Shown here one piece after another: positions 33,823 to 42,176 of a stretch of DNA of 64,000 nucleotides. This DNA is from Natronococcus occultus SP4. GTDB lineage: Archaea > Halobacteriota > Halobacteria > Halobacteriales > Natrialbaceae. The position numbers and the translations under genes were made by a program. Each line of letters opens with the position of its first letter. The stretch's first letter is position 1. Where the stretch lies: the NCBI RefSeq assembly GCF_000328685.1, contig NC_019974.1:356001-420000 (forward strand), read 5' to 3'. The notes below the pieces were generated by a model. The model was not told where the DNA came from. It searched no databases and saw nothing but the letters and a program-made list of their open reading frames with translations.

Positions 33823-34548
33823 ATGTCGACCCAGCTCGATCCCCTCTCGCTGTCGGCCGATCTTCTCTACACGGTCAAGACTGAGGGAGACCACGAGGGG
33901 TTGCGAACGCACCTGGCGAGGCTCGAGCGATCCCGGCTCGAACGGACGCTCTCGACTCGCGAGCGGCGGCTGGCGTTCTGGCTCAACTGTTACAACGCCT
34001 ACGCCCAGCTGCTGCTCGAGGAGTCGCCCGAACTCCTCGAGAACGGGTTTCTCGGCCGCTGGAAGTTCTTCGGCCGGGATCGGATCCCCGTCGCCGGCGT
34101 CTGGCTGAGCCTCAACGATATCCAACACGGGATGCTCCGTCGGTCGAAACATCCCTGGGGGTTCGGCTACGTGCCGCGACCGTTTCCCTCGCGGTTCGAG
34201 CGTCGGTTCCGGCTCGAGGACTGCGATCCACGGATCCACTTCGCGCTGAGCCGCGGCGGCGATCACTGCCCGCCGATCGCCGTCTACTCCGGCGCCGACG
34301 TCGACGAAGAACTGGATATCGCGATCCGCTGGCATCTGGAGGAGACCGTCGGCTACGACCCCGATGACGGCGTCGCGACCATCCCACGGCTCTTCTGGCG
34401 GTACCGGGGCGACTTCGGCGGCAAGCGCGGCGTCCTCGCCTTCCTCCGGAAGTACGACGGGATCCCGGAGACGGCGTCGCCGTCGCTCGAGTACGAACGC
34501 CCCTCCCGTCGCGACCAGCTCGAGCTCGAGGACGCCATCAAGCGCTGA
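33823..34548 (+). CDS. DUF547 domain protein
   Basis: The 241-residue protein contains the DUF547 pattern: FWLNCYNAYAQLLL, the central LNDIQHGMLRR and RIHFALSRGGDHCPP, and RYRGDFGGKRGVLAFLRKY near the C-terminus. DUF547 is found in bacteria, plants and archaea and has no settled biochemical role; conserved Cys and His residues suggest a protease-like or metal-binding fold. No signal peptide, so cytoplasmic here. It converges with the amphi-Trp gene, 6 bp apart. Confidence 0.88.
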   Translation: MSTQLDPLSLSADLLYTVKTEGDHEGLRTHLARLERSRLERTLSTRERRLAFWLNCYNAYAQLLLEESPELLENGFLGRWKFFGRDRIPVAGVWLSLNDIQHGMLRRSKHPWGFGYVPRPFPSRFERRFRLEDCDPRIHFALSRGGDHCPPIAVYSGADVDEELDIAIRWHLEETVGYDPDDGVATIPRLFWRYRGDFGGKRGVLAFLRKYDGIPETASPSLEYERPSRRDQLELEDAIKR

Positions 34549-34554
34549 CTCGGG

Positions 34555-35151
34555 CTACGCGTCCTCCTCCAGGTGCTCGATCCGCGCGTCCGAGGCGTTT
34601 CGCACGACGCCCCGCACCGCCCGCTCGGCGTTCGATCGCGAGGCGTACCCCTCCCCGCTGTCGGCGATGATGTTCCCGTTCCAGTGGACCAGCCGCCAGC
34701 GCCACTCGTCGGCCCGGTCTCGATAGATCTCGAACCGGCTTCGTCGTCCGTCCTCGCGGGAGTCGGCGTCCGTCGTCCCGTCGGCCGCCGGTCCCGCGTC
34801 GCTCCCGGCCACGGCGTCCGGCGGGATCGTCGCCGTCGCCGCGCTCGTCGGCTCGTCTCGCTCCTCGGTCAGGGGTCGTTCGTCCGCGGCCGTCGAGGCG
34901 TCCGTGACGCGGACGCTCGTCCCGTCGGCGTCGTCCCACTCCAGCTTGAGCTCGAGGGCGGTCGTGCCGTCCTCGTGTTCGGCCTCGAGGTCGGCGAACA
35001 CCCGCTGTGGGACCTCGACTGCGAGTTGGGTCTCCGCGGTGTGGAGATCGACGGTCGTCCCCGCCTCGAACGCGTCGGCGAGACCGCGGAGGAGCGCGGC
35101 CAGTTCGGTTCGGTCGGAAGCGTACTCGAGTTCGAACAGCGTCTCTCCCAT
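34555..35151 (-). CDS. amphi-Trp domain / HVO_2922-type fusion protein
   Basis: The 198-residue product has two parts. Residues 1-85 match the amphi-Trp domain (FELEYASDRTELAALLRGLADAF, with basic and acidic strands). After a Ser/Ala/Thr-rich linker (about 85-130), residues 140-198 match a DUF1508/HVO_2922 module (FEIYRDRADEWRWRLVHWNGNIIADSGEGYASRSNAERAV). Both are small haloarchaeal domains of unknown role, normally separate or in tandem. The upstream gene is the nucleoside phosphorylase, with which it may share a transcript. Confidence 0.85.
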   Translation of the reverse strand: MGETLFELEYASDRTELAALLRGLADAFEAGTTVDLHTAETQLAVEVPQRVFADLEAEHEDGTTALELKLEWDDADGTSVRVTDASTAADERPLTEERDEPTSAATATIPPDAVAGSDAGPAADGTTDADSREDGRRSRFEIYRDRADEWRWRLVHWNGNIIADSGEGYASRSNAERAVRGVVRNASDARIEHLEEDA

Positions 35152-35194
35152 ACGTCCGCTACGACGCGGCGGTGGTTAGGTCTTCACCGCGCGA

Positions 35195-35923
35195 TCACAG
35201 CTGCGTCGTCGCCTCGAGCGCGATGTCGATCGCCCGCCCGACGTTGTTCTTCGCCTTCTCGGGGAGCTCGTCGTCCTCGGTGTCGGTGCCCTTCTGGGTC
35301 CCCTCGACGAGGTTGCCGTCGACGGTACAGATCGCGCCCGCGCTGAGGCCGCGCCGGCGCGCCAGCGTGAACACCGCGGCGGCCTCCATCTCGACACAGA
35401 GCAGGCCCGCGTCCTCCCAGTCGGCGACGTGCTCGTCGGTCTCGGCGTAGTAGGCGTCGTCGGAGACGATCGGGCCGACGTGGACGTCCTCGTCGTTTGC
35501 TTCGGCGGAGTCGACCAGCGACGAGAGAACGCCGTAGTCCGGCACGGCGGGGTACTCGGCGTCCTCGTAGCGCTTCGAGGTGCCCTCGTTTTTCGCGGCT
35601 CCGGTCGCGACGATCATGTCGCCGATCTCGATGTCGGACTGGAGCGCGCCGGTGGTTCCGACGCGGATGAAGGTCTCGACACCGACGTTGGCCATCTCCT
35701 CGATCGCGATCGCGGCCGAGGGACAGCCGATCCCCGTCGAACAGATCGTCAGCTCGCGGTCGCCGTAGGTAGCGTTGACGACCTTGTACTCGCGGTTCTG
35801 GGCGACAGTTTCGGACTCGTCGCAGTGGTCGGCGATCCGATCGACCCGCCCCGGATCGCCAGGGATCAGCGCGATATCCGTCAGATCGCCCTCGTCGACC
35901 AGCAGGTGTGGTTGCGTTGCCAT
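35195..35923 (-). CDS. Nucleoside phosphorylase, uridine phosphorylase-like
   Basis: The 242-residue NP-1 family enzyme has the phosphate-binding GDPGRVDRI, STGIGCPSAAIAIEE, RVGTTGALQ and the nucleoside-binding LCVEMEAAAVF. It should split a nucleoside with phosphate to free base and ribose 1-phosphate. The pyrimidine or purine preference cannot be set from sequence; the nearest motif pattern is uridine phosphorylase. Its product is the substrate of ribose-1-phosphate kinase in the halophilic pentose bisphosphate route, and candidate genes for the next steps lie within 3.5 kb. Confidence 0.88.
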   Translation of the reverse strand: MATQPHLLVDEGDLTDIALIPGDPGRVDRIADHCDESETVAQNREYKVVNATYGDRELTICSTGIGCPSAAIAIEEMANVGVETFIRVGTTGALQSDIEIGDMIVATGAAKNEGTSKRYEDAEYPAVPDYGVLSSLVDSAEANDEDVHVGPIVSDDAYYAETDEHVADWEDAGLLCVEMEAAAVFTLARRRGLSAGAICTVDGNLVEGTQKGTDTEDDELPEKAKNNVGRAIDIALEATTQL

Positions 35924-36025
35924 AGCTTCGCGTTCCGCGGGCGACGAGAAAAAAGGTTCGAGGCCGGTTTCCGACGACCCCGGATCACCCCCGGATTTTC
36001 GGACGGCTCGTGACGACTGAGCGGG

Positions 36026-36322
36026 CTACTCCGCCACCTCGACGGTCTCCGGACGGACCGTCACCGTCACCTCGCCGACGTCGAAGATCACCGTGCCGTT
36101 CGACCGCGTGCCGCCCTGGTAGGTATGGACGAACAGCGAGTCGAGTGCTTCGGGATCGATGTGGTCGTACAGCCGGACGCTGGAGTCGGTGACGTCTTCA
36201 CCGTGGTACGTCGCGAGCGCCGTCGCGACGGCGATACTCGGCGGCTCGTTGTCGTCTCGATCGTACTGGACGCGCTGACCGAACCCACATCCAGGGGAGT
36301 TGGTTGTCGTTCGTTCGTTCAT
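36026..36322 (-). CDS. HalOD1 output domain protein
   Basis: The 98-residue protein matches the HalOD1 output domain: PSIAVATALATYHGEDVTD in the middle and GTVIFDVGEVTVTVRPET at the end. HalOD1 is a small halophile-specific output domain of signalling proteins; a stand-alone copy is common. No catalytic residues are evident. It lies between the nucleoside phosphorylase and the PfkB kinase and may be a local regulatory element. The upstream 190 bp is AT-rich in its distal part. Confidence 0.8.
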   Translation of the reverse strand: MNERTTTNSPGCGFGQRVQYDRDDNEPPSIAVATALATYHGEDVTDSSVRLYDHIDPEALDSLFVHTYQGGTRSNGTVIFDVGEVTVTVRPETVEVAE

Positions 36323-36510
36323 GTCTCTCAGTCACGTCGCCGTGACTCCCTAGACGACTGGCCAACGGCGCTCGACAAATAGGTACCGCCGGGTAACATC
36401 CGATGAGAACCGCAGGACGTGGACGTTGTCATCCGTCCGTCAGTCGATGGTCATACGTGAGTCAGACACCTATCCGTATTCTATCATACCCAGTATTATA
36501 AAATATCCCG

Positions 36511-37410
36511 TCAGTGACGCTCACTGAGAAACGCCGTAACTTCGGCGGCCGACGGAACGTTGCGTGCACCCTCTCGTCCGGCCGTCAGCGCACCGCAGGC
36601 GTTGGCGTACTCGAGCGCCCGGTCGAGGTCGACTCCGTCCCCGTTCCGGTCGCCGTCGATCATCGTCGCGAGAAAGCCGGCCGCGAAGGCGTCACCGGCA
36701 CCCGCGGTGTCGACCGTCTCGACCTCGAACCCGGGGTGGACGCGGTCGCCGTCGGGTGCGTGGACCAGGGCGCCGTCGGCGCCGTGTTTGACGACGACGA
36801 GTCGATCGTCGAACGTCGACGCGCTGTACTCGTCTTCGAGCATCGTCTCGGCCTCGCGATCGTTGACGAAGATCACGTCCGCGAGCGCGAGCGCGTCGCC
36901 GTAGTCCCGATCGCCGAGCCGACGCCCCGGATCGAAGCTGACAGTGACGTCGGCCTCGCTCGCGATGGACGCGATCTCGGCGGCAGTGTCGGGTCGTTGG
37001 CTCGTCAGATGGACGTGACTCGACGCCCGGATCCGCTCGGGCTCGAGATCCTCCGGACCGACGGCCTCGTTGACGCCGTCGTTTCCGAGTACGGCGACCT
37101 CCCCGCTGTCTTCGACCAGCAGGTACTTCACCGCCGTATCGGCGTCCTCGACGATCCGCACGCCGTCGATCGAGACTCCGGTCTCCTCGAGCTCGTGGCG
37201 GGCCAACAGTCCGTTGTCGTCGTCGCCGACGCTCCCGATGAGCCCGACGTCGACCTCGAGTCCGGCCAGCGTCGCGGCGACGTTCGCGGCGCTGCCGCCG
37301 CCGGACTGTCGCTGCGAGCGGATCGACGCCTCGCCGTCGGCAGCCGGAAATCGATCGATGCGCAACGTCACGTCCCAGTTGACGTGACCCGCAGTGAGGA
37401 CGGTAACCAT
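36511..37410 (-). CDS. PfkB-family sugar kinase, candidate ribose-1-phosphate kinase
   Basis: The 299-residue kinase has the N-terminal GGGSAANVAATLAGL, NDREAETML, and the ATP/phosphate site DTAGAGDAFAAGF with the catalytic Asp. General PfkB members phosphorylate ribose, fructose or nucleosides. Its place next to a nucleoside phosphorylase and near a ribose-1,5-bisphosphate isomerase-like gene favours ribose 1-phosphate as substrate, as in the pathway found in halophilic archaea. Ribokinase or an ATP/ADP-dependent nucleoside kinase remains possible. Confidence 0.85.
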   Translation of the reverse strand: MVTVLTAGHVNWDVTLRIDRFPAADGEASIRSQRQSGGGSAANVAATLAGLEVDVGLIGSVGDDDNGLLARHELEETGVSIDGVRIVEDADTAVKYLLVEDSGEVAVLGNDGVNEAVGPEDLEPERIRASSHVHLTSQRPDTAAEIASIASEADVTVSFDPGRRLGDRDYGDALALADVIFVNDREAETMLEDEYSASTFDDRLVVVKHGADGALVHAPDGDRVHPGFEVETVDTAGAGDAFAAGFLATMIDGDRNGDGVDLDRALEYANACGALTAGREGARNVPSAAEVTAFLSERH

Positions 37411-37447
37411 AGCAGATTATCAACAGAGGGCGCGGGAGGCAAAAAGT

Positions 37448-38263
37448 CTAGGTGACGAGAAACAGCAACACGTTGTGCGCGCCCGGTCCGAGGCCGACCG
37501 CAGCGAGGAGGGCGAGCAACGCCCGTCCCTGTCGCGGGGCGTCCTCGACGTACTCCCGGAACAGGCCGACGATCACCAGCGCGAGCGCGATCTTCACGAC
37601 GATGAACAGCCAGCCGCCGCCCACGTACTCTGCGGTCGGCAGGGCGTGGCCAGCCTCGAGGATCAGAAGCGAGAGCGGAACCTCCTCGCTGGCTCCCAGG
37701 ACGTCGAAGCCGATCGCCGTCGAGATCCCGTCGAGCGTGTGACCGAAGACGACCAGGAGTCCGGTCGCGCCCGTGACGGCGACGACGTCCTCGTAGCGTC
37801 GCCCGAAGGCGATCCAGACGGCGGCCGTGACCAGCACCGTCAGGACGACCGAAAGCAGCGGCCAGAAGACCCCGTCGAACCCGCCCCCGGCGCCGACGGC
37901 GGTCGCCGCGGCGCCGACGAGTCCGACGCCGCCGAGGACGGCGACGGGCCACTCGGTCGTGATCCCGACCCCGGTTCGCTCGAGGACGATCCCGCCGATC
38001 CAGACCGCGCCGGCGACGACCCCCGTGACCAGGTAGACACTCGGCGTGCCAAAGAGGACGGCGACGTCCTCAGGGTAGGCGCCGAGCCGGTGGAGGACGT
38101 GGAGGCTCGATCCCACCACCATCCAGGGCGCGAAGGCAAGCACCGTCCGATCGGTCACGCGGGGATCAAGCGACCACAGCGCCGCGCCGACGCCGACGGC
38201 CGCGAGCACGAGCGGGACGAGCAGCTGCCAGGGCGGGAGCGCGAACCCCTCGGGAAGCACCAT
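37448..38263 (-). CDS. DUF63 family membrane protein
   Basis: A 271-residue protein of about seven to eight helices with the family features VVFGHTLDGISTAIGFDV and a conserved His/Asp in the middle, plus the Pro-rich start LPPWQLLVPL. DUF63 is an archaeal membrane family of unknown role. It is on the same strand as, and 37 bp before, the PfkB gene in transcription order, so co-transcription with the kinase is possible. Confidence 0.85.
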   Translation of the reverse strand: MVLPEGFALPPWQLLVPLVLAAVGVGAALWSLDPRVTDRTVLAFAPWMVVGSSLHVLHRLGAYPEDVAVLFGTPSVYLVTGVVAGAVWIGGIVLERTGVGITTEWPVAVLGGVGLVGAAATAVGAGGGFDGVFWPLLSVVLTVLVTAAVWIAFGRRYEDVVAVTGATGLLVVFGHTLDGISTAIGFDVLGASEEVPLSLLILEAGHALPTAEYVGGGWLFIVVKIALALVIVGLFREYVEDAPRQGRALLALLAAVGLGPGAHNVLLFLVT

Positions 38264-38375
38264 ACCCGAGTTGGGACACAGCAGCGACTAACCGTTTCCG
38301 ATCCGGAACGTCGAGGACGTCGCCGTCCCTCCCGCTTCCAGACGCGGGCGGCGGCCGGGCTAGGGATGACACAAA

Positions 38376-38416
38376 TATAGCGGAAGCCCACGACTTCAGT
38401 CGTGGGAGGACGTCAC
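38376..38416. repeat. IS200/IS605-type end hairpin, solo copy 2
   Basis: Identical over 41 bp to 29465-29505, in the same orientation; hairpin cccacgacttcagtcgtggg at 38387-38406. It lies between the DUF63 gene and the isomerase-like gene, ending 8 bp before the latter's stop codon. No tnpB-like frame flanks it. It may also act as a terminator for either minus-strand gene. Confidence 0.65.
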
Positions 38417-38424
38417 GGTCCGAC

Positions 38425-39405
38425 TCAGACCTCCCAGGGCTCGCCGGTCGTCTCGCCGAACAGCTCCCGCATGAGCGTCACGATGCTCTCGGGTGGGAAC
38501 TGGCCGCGCTCGGTGACGATCGCGTCGACGTGTCGCGGCGGTGTGACGTCGAAGGCTGGGTTCTCGACGGTGAGTCCCTCGTCGGTACGGTCGCCGCCGG
38601 TGATGTCGGCGTACTCGGTCTCCGAGAGCACCTCCGACTCGTCGCGCATCTCGATCTCGACGGTGTGGCCAGTCATCGTGTCCGGATGCAGCTTGATCGT
38701 CTGGGCGGCGACCATCACCGGGACGCCCCGTTCGCGGGCGTTGACCGCCAGCCCGCTGGTACCGATCTTGTTGATGACGCTGCCGTCGGCCGCGATGCTG
38801 TCGGCGCCGACCAGGACGTGATCGGCGTCGTCCAGGTAGCGCCGGGCCGCGTTGTCGACGACCAGCGTCACGGGCACGCCCCACTCCCGGAGCTGTTCGG
38901 CCGTGATGTGGCCCTGCTTTCGCGGTCGGGTCTCCTTGACGATCGCCTCGATCTCTTTGCCCGCGTCCAGCGCCGCCTCCACGCAGGACAGCGCGTCCGT
39001 CGAGTGACAGTGGGTCATCACCACGTCGCCGTCCCGCAGGCGGTTCGCGCCGACCTCGCCGAGCTGTTCCTGGGCCTGTTCGAGGTCGGTCCGGAACTCC
39101 TCGGCGCTTGCGATCGTCGACTCCCGGAGCTCCTCGACGGTTTCGCCTTCGATCCCCCGAAGCACGTACCGAAGCGCGTTGGGCAGACTGACCGCGGTGG
39201 GTCGAGTCTCGTACAGTTCCCTGGCCGCGGCACGCAGCTGATCGCGAAACGCCGCCGGCGTCGCGGCGTCGGAGCGTTCGGCCTGGGTGGCCAGTGCCTC
39301 CGCTGCCGCGTCGCCGATCGTCGCCGCGCCACGGATCTCCATCGTCGCGATGTCGTCGGCCGTCGCTTCGACGACGGCTGCGACGTCGGGCTGATCCTCG
39401 TCCAT
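38425..39405 (-). CDS. Ribose-1,5-bisphosphate isomerase-like eIF2B-family protein
   Basis: The 326-residue protein belongs to the eIF2B alpha/MtnA/R15P-isomerase fold. It has the predicted catalytic Cys in THCHSTDAL (about residue 133), the Asp in GADSIAADGSVINKIGT (about residue 200) and CVEAALDAGKEIEAIVKETRPRKQ in the phosphate-binding region. The isomerase converts ribose 1,5-bisphosphate to ribulose 1,5-bisphosphate. Translation-factor eIF2B or MtnA roles are less likely, given the pentose-phosphate neighbours and the THCHS/NKIGT pattern. The start could also be the ATG at 39414. Confidence 0.85.
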   Translation of the reverse strand: MDEDQPDVAAVVEATADDIATMEIRGAATIGDAAAEALATQAERSDAATPAAFRDQLRAAARELYETRPTAVSLPNALRYVLRGIEGETVEELRESTIASAEEFRTDLEQAQEQLGEVGANRLRDGDVVMTHCHSTDALSCVEAALDAGKEIEAIVKETRPRKQGHITAEQLREWGVPVTLVVDNAARRYLDDADHVLVGADSIAADGSVINKIGTSGLAVNARERGVPVMVAAQTIKLHPDTMTGHTVEIEMRDESEVLSETEYADITGGDRTDEGLTVENPAFDVTPPRHVDAIVTERGQFPPESIVTLMRELFGETTGEPWEV

Positions 39406-39426
39406 GGGGGCCATAGCTCCCGGACC

Positions 39427-39451
39427 CAAATAAGGGATCGGACGGATTTTT
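39427..39451. promoter_or_regulatory. Divergent promoter between the isomerase-like gene and deoC
   Basis: Minus strand: CTTATTTG (39427-39434), about 25 nt before the ATG at 39405. Plus strand: GATTTTT (39445-39451), about 27 nt before the deoC ATG at 39476. The two boxes are only 11 bp apart, so one regulator could control both genes. Confidence 0.4.
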
Positions 39452-39475
39452 GATCGTTCGGCGAGTCGGTCCGGT

Positions 39476-40111
39476 ATGGATCGCGCCGAACTCGCGCCGC
39501 TGATCGACCACACCGTCCTCGGCCCCGAGACGACCATCGCCGACGTCGAGGACGTCCTCGACGACGCCGCCGACCACGGGATGAACGCCTGTATCCCGCC
39601 CTACGCCGTCGACCACGCCGCCGACTACGCGCCCGAGGTCACCCTCGCGACCGTGATCGGGTTTCCCCACGGCCAGAACGCTCCCGAGGTGAAACACCGG
39701 GAGGGCGTCCTCGCCTGGAAGGCCGGCGCCGACGAGCTCGACGTCGTCCTCAACGTCGCCCACGTCAAGGCGGGTCGGCTCGAGGACGTCGAGGACGAGC
39801 TCGCGGAACTCGTCGCGGCCGTCCCGATCCCGGTCAAGGTGATCATCGAGACCGCTCTGCTGACCGACGCGGAGAAACACGACGCCTGCGAGGCCGCCCG
39901 CGAGGCCGACGCGGCGATGGTCAAGACGTCGACGGGCTTCGCGGAGGGGGGCGCCATCGTCGCGGACGTCGAACTCATGAGCGAGTATCTCCCGGTCAAG
40001 GCAAGCGGCGGCGTCGGCAGCTACGACGAGGCGATGGCGATGCTCGAGGCCGGCGCCGAGCGTATCGGGGCCTCGAGCGGGATCGAGATCCTCGAGGGCG
40101 CACCGGAGTAG
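39476..40111 (+). CDS. deoC: Deoxyribose-phosphate aldolase
   Basis: The 211-residue class I aldolase cleaves 2-deoxyribose 5-phosphate to glyceraldehyde 3-phosphate and acetaldehyde. It has [10 protein letters not shown] at the N-terminus, [22 protein letters not shown], and the Schiff-base Lys in [12 protein letters not shown] followed by the second Lys in [10 protein letters not shown]. Length is normal. It is divergent from the isomerase-like gene and completes a nucleoside-sugar degradation region. Confidence 0.95.
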   Translation: MDRAELAPLIDHTVLGPETTIADVEDVLDDAADHGMNACIPPYAVDHAADYAPEVTLATVIGFPHGQNAPEVKHREGVLAWKAGADELDVVLNVAHVKAGRLEDVEDELAELVAAVPIPVKVIIETALLTDAEKHDACEAAREADAAMVKTSTGFAEGGAIVADVELMSEYLPVKASGGVGSYDEAMAMLEAGAERIGASSGIEILEGAPE

Positions 40112-40180
40112 CACGGCAGCGTCTCGACTTCTGCCGATCGAATCGTGAAAAAGCGTCGCTGACGGTGCCGCGATGGACCC

Positions 40181-42007
40181 CTAGTTTGCGGGTTCGTCGG
40201 CGGATTCTCCCGTTTCGTTCCGCGACTCCACCGATGCGTCGGTCGCAGCTCGTCGGCGTACCCACTCGAGTCCTACCGCACCTCCCACGAGGCCAGCACC
40301 GGTGGTAAAGCCGGGAACGGAGTCGGCCTCTTCGTCGGCTGCAGTATCGTCGTCCCCGTCTTCGATGGCATCCGAGTCGTCGTCCCCGTTATCATCGTCT
40401 TCGTCCCCGTCGTCTTCCTCGACGTCACCTGGTTCGTACTCTTCGTCGTTACCGTCCTCGAGGTCGTCCGGGTCGTCGTCTCCGGCGGTATCCTCCGACT
40501 CGTCTGTGTCCCCGCGGTCATCGTCATCGCCGTCGGCGTCCGCCTCGGTATCGTACTCCTCATCCCTCTCATCGTCGTCGGACTCTTCGGGCTGGGCGTC
40601 ACCATCGTCGTCTCCCTCTGGTCCTTCCCCGGCGTCCTCGTCATCCTTGCTCTCGTCGTCACTGCCTTCCTGCCTATCGTCGTCCTCCTGACCGTCTCCG
40701 TCGCCGTTATCACCGGTTTGCTCGCGAAGTGCGACGAGGCCCTCGCCCTCGTGGTCGTCGTGTTCGACGTAGAGCGTCTCGTCGTCGATAGCCACGACGT
40801 GGCCGATCGGACGGTCGTCGGCCGAGATCGTCCACCGCTCGCTCCCGTTGTACTTATTCAGGGCGACGAGCTCGTCGTGGTACTCCGAGTGATCGAGGTC
40901 GTCGGCATCTGTGGTGTCGCCGGTCCCTGCGTTGTCGTTGATATGCAGGTAGACGGTATCACCGCCGATAGCTGCCGCATCGTTGACGTTTCGGAGCACG
41001 TCGACACCCCAGTCGTCAGCGTCGTCGGAAATCGAGGTTGCGGTCAGTGCGTCGCCGTAGTAGCCGCCGATGTAGATATCCTCACCGAGGACGAGCTCGA
41101 CTCCCTCGGCCGTCGCTTTTCCCCTCTCTTCGCCCGTCAACGGATCGTACATATGCCGGGCATAGTGACTGTGCTGGCCGAGGGCGACACCTCCCGACGT
41201 CGCCCGGATCGGGCCGACGCCCTCCGGTCCTCCCTCAGTGTGCCAAACCACGTCGCCGGTGTCCGGATTCAACGCTACTCTCACCCGGGTCGATTCGCCC
41301 TCCGCTGCGGTGTAGATGACGCCGTTCGCAGCAGCTGTCCCCCCGAACAGATCGTACTCCTCGTGGTCTTTGGGTCCGGTGGTGATCGTCTCGTTTTCCC
41401 ATCGGATCGAGCCGTCGTCTGCCTCCCGAGCGTACAAGGTGCCATCGGAGAAGACGAAGACGGCGCCGTAGGCGACAGTCGGGGCACCCACTTCGTCGAA
41501 ATCCACCTCCCAGCGGACGCTGCCGTCCGAGACGTTCAGCGCGACGATCTCCTCGTGATCAGTGGCGCGGTTCCCGTCCTCATTCTCGTAGACCGCTCTG
41601 CTGCGGAAATAGACGGTGTCTCCGGCGACTGCCGGTTCGATCAAGTCCCGGTCGTCGACCTCCCAGACGACCGTACCGTCCGCAGCATCGAACGCGGCGA
41701 CACCGTCCTCGGTCGGCGTGTAGACGACACCGTCGACGACGGCCACCCCGCCGCTGGCGCGTTCGACCGTCCAGGCGGCCTCGAGTGCCTCGCCGTCGAA
41801 CTCGGGGGCGTCGGCAGCGTACCTCGCGTGGCCAGCGTCGCCGTCGAACGCCGGCCACACCGCGTCGGTCTCCGGATTCGGATCGACGTTCGGATCGGGG
41901 AGGTCGTCGTCGCCAGACACCTCACCGGTAACGGCCGAGGAGAGCACGCTGCCGGTGGCGAGCGTCGCACCTGTCGTCAGCACTGACCGTCGTCGCCAGT
42001 TCGTCAT
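40181..42007 (-). CDS. Tat-exported beta-propeller (PQQ-repeat) protein with long acidic linker
   Basis: The 608-residue protein starts with a twin-arginine signal (NWRRRSVLTTGATLATG). Residues about 50-430 form PQQ-like blades (GTVVWEVDD, GSVRWEVDF, GDVVWHTEG, GSERWTIS). Residues about 431-563 are almost only Asp, Glu, Gly and Ser. The C-terminus carries VPGFTTGAGLVGGAVGLEW then RRR, which resembles a PGF-CTERM archaeosortase signal but is followed by a 22-residue polar tail, so processing is uncertain. The acidic run should work as a hydrated stalk holding the propeller off the membrane. GC is lower than nearby genes. Confidence 0.88.
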   Translation of the reverse strand: MTNWRRRSVLTTGATLATGSVLSSAVTGEVSGDDDLPDPNVDPNPETDAVWPAFDGDAGHARYAADAPEFDGEALEAAWTVERASGGVAVVDGVVYTPTEDGVAAFDAADGTVVWEVDDRDLIEPAVAGDTVYFRSRAVYENEDGNRATDHEEIVALNVSDGSVRWEVDFDEVGAPTVAYGAVFVFSDGTLYAREADDGSIRWENETITTGPKDHEEYDLFGGTAAANGVIYTAAEGESTRVRVALNPDTGDVVWHTEGGPEGVGPIRATSGGVALGQHSHYARHMYDPLTGEERGKATAEGVELVLGEDIYIGGYYGDALTATSISDDADDWGVDVLRNVNDAAAIGGDTVYLHINDNAGTGDTTDADDLDHSEYHDELVALNKYNGSERWTISADDRPIGHVVAIDDETLYVEHDDHEGEGLVALREQTGDNGDGDGQEDDDRQEGSDDESKDDEDAGEGPEGDDDGDAQPEESDDDERDEEYDTEADADGDDDDRGDTDESEDTAGDDDPDDLEDGNDEEYEPGDVEEDDGDEDDDNGDDDSDAIEDGDDDTAADEEADSVPGFTTGAGLVGGAVGLEWVRRRAATDASVESRNETGESADEPAN

Positions 42008-42176
42008 GCGGGAACGCACTCAGCGGTGTGGAATTACTATCCGACCACTATGGCATGATTACTCTCTATACAACTGTTCCGGGATCCATTCCAGCCGGCA
42101 TCGCCGGACGGTGAGACGACACAAACGGGAGGGCGGTTCGGTGTCGGCAGCAGCCGGCAGCGCTCCACCGCGGCCG

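Noticed and set aside
29465..38416. Treating the two 41-bp copies as the ends of one composite transposon
   Set aside because: They are in the same orientation and enclose ordinary housekeeping genes (mtaB-like, SDR, nucleoside phosphorylase). There is no transposase between them.
38425..39405. Calling the eIF2B-fold protein a translation initiation factor
   Set aside because: The THCHS and GADSI...NKIGT elements and the pentose-phosphate neighbours favour ribose-1,5-bisphosphate isomerase. True archaeal eIF2B function is not established.
40319..40717. Acidic repeat region considered as a separate DNA repeat or satellite
   Set aside because: It is an in-frame coding stretch for a flexible linker, built of GAC/GAG/TCG-type codons without a fixed period.
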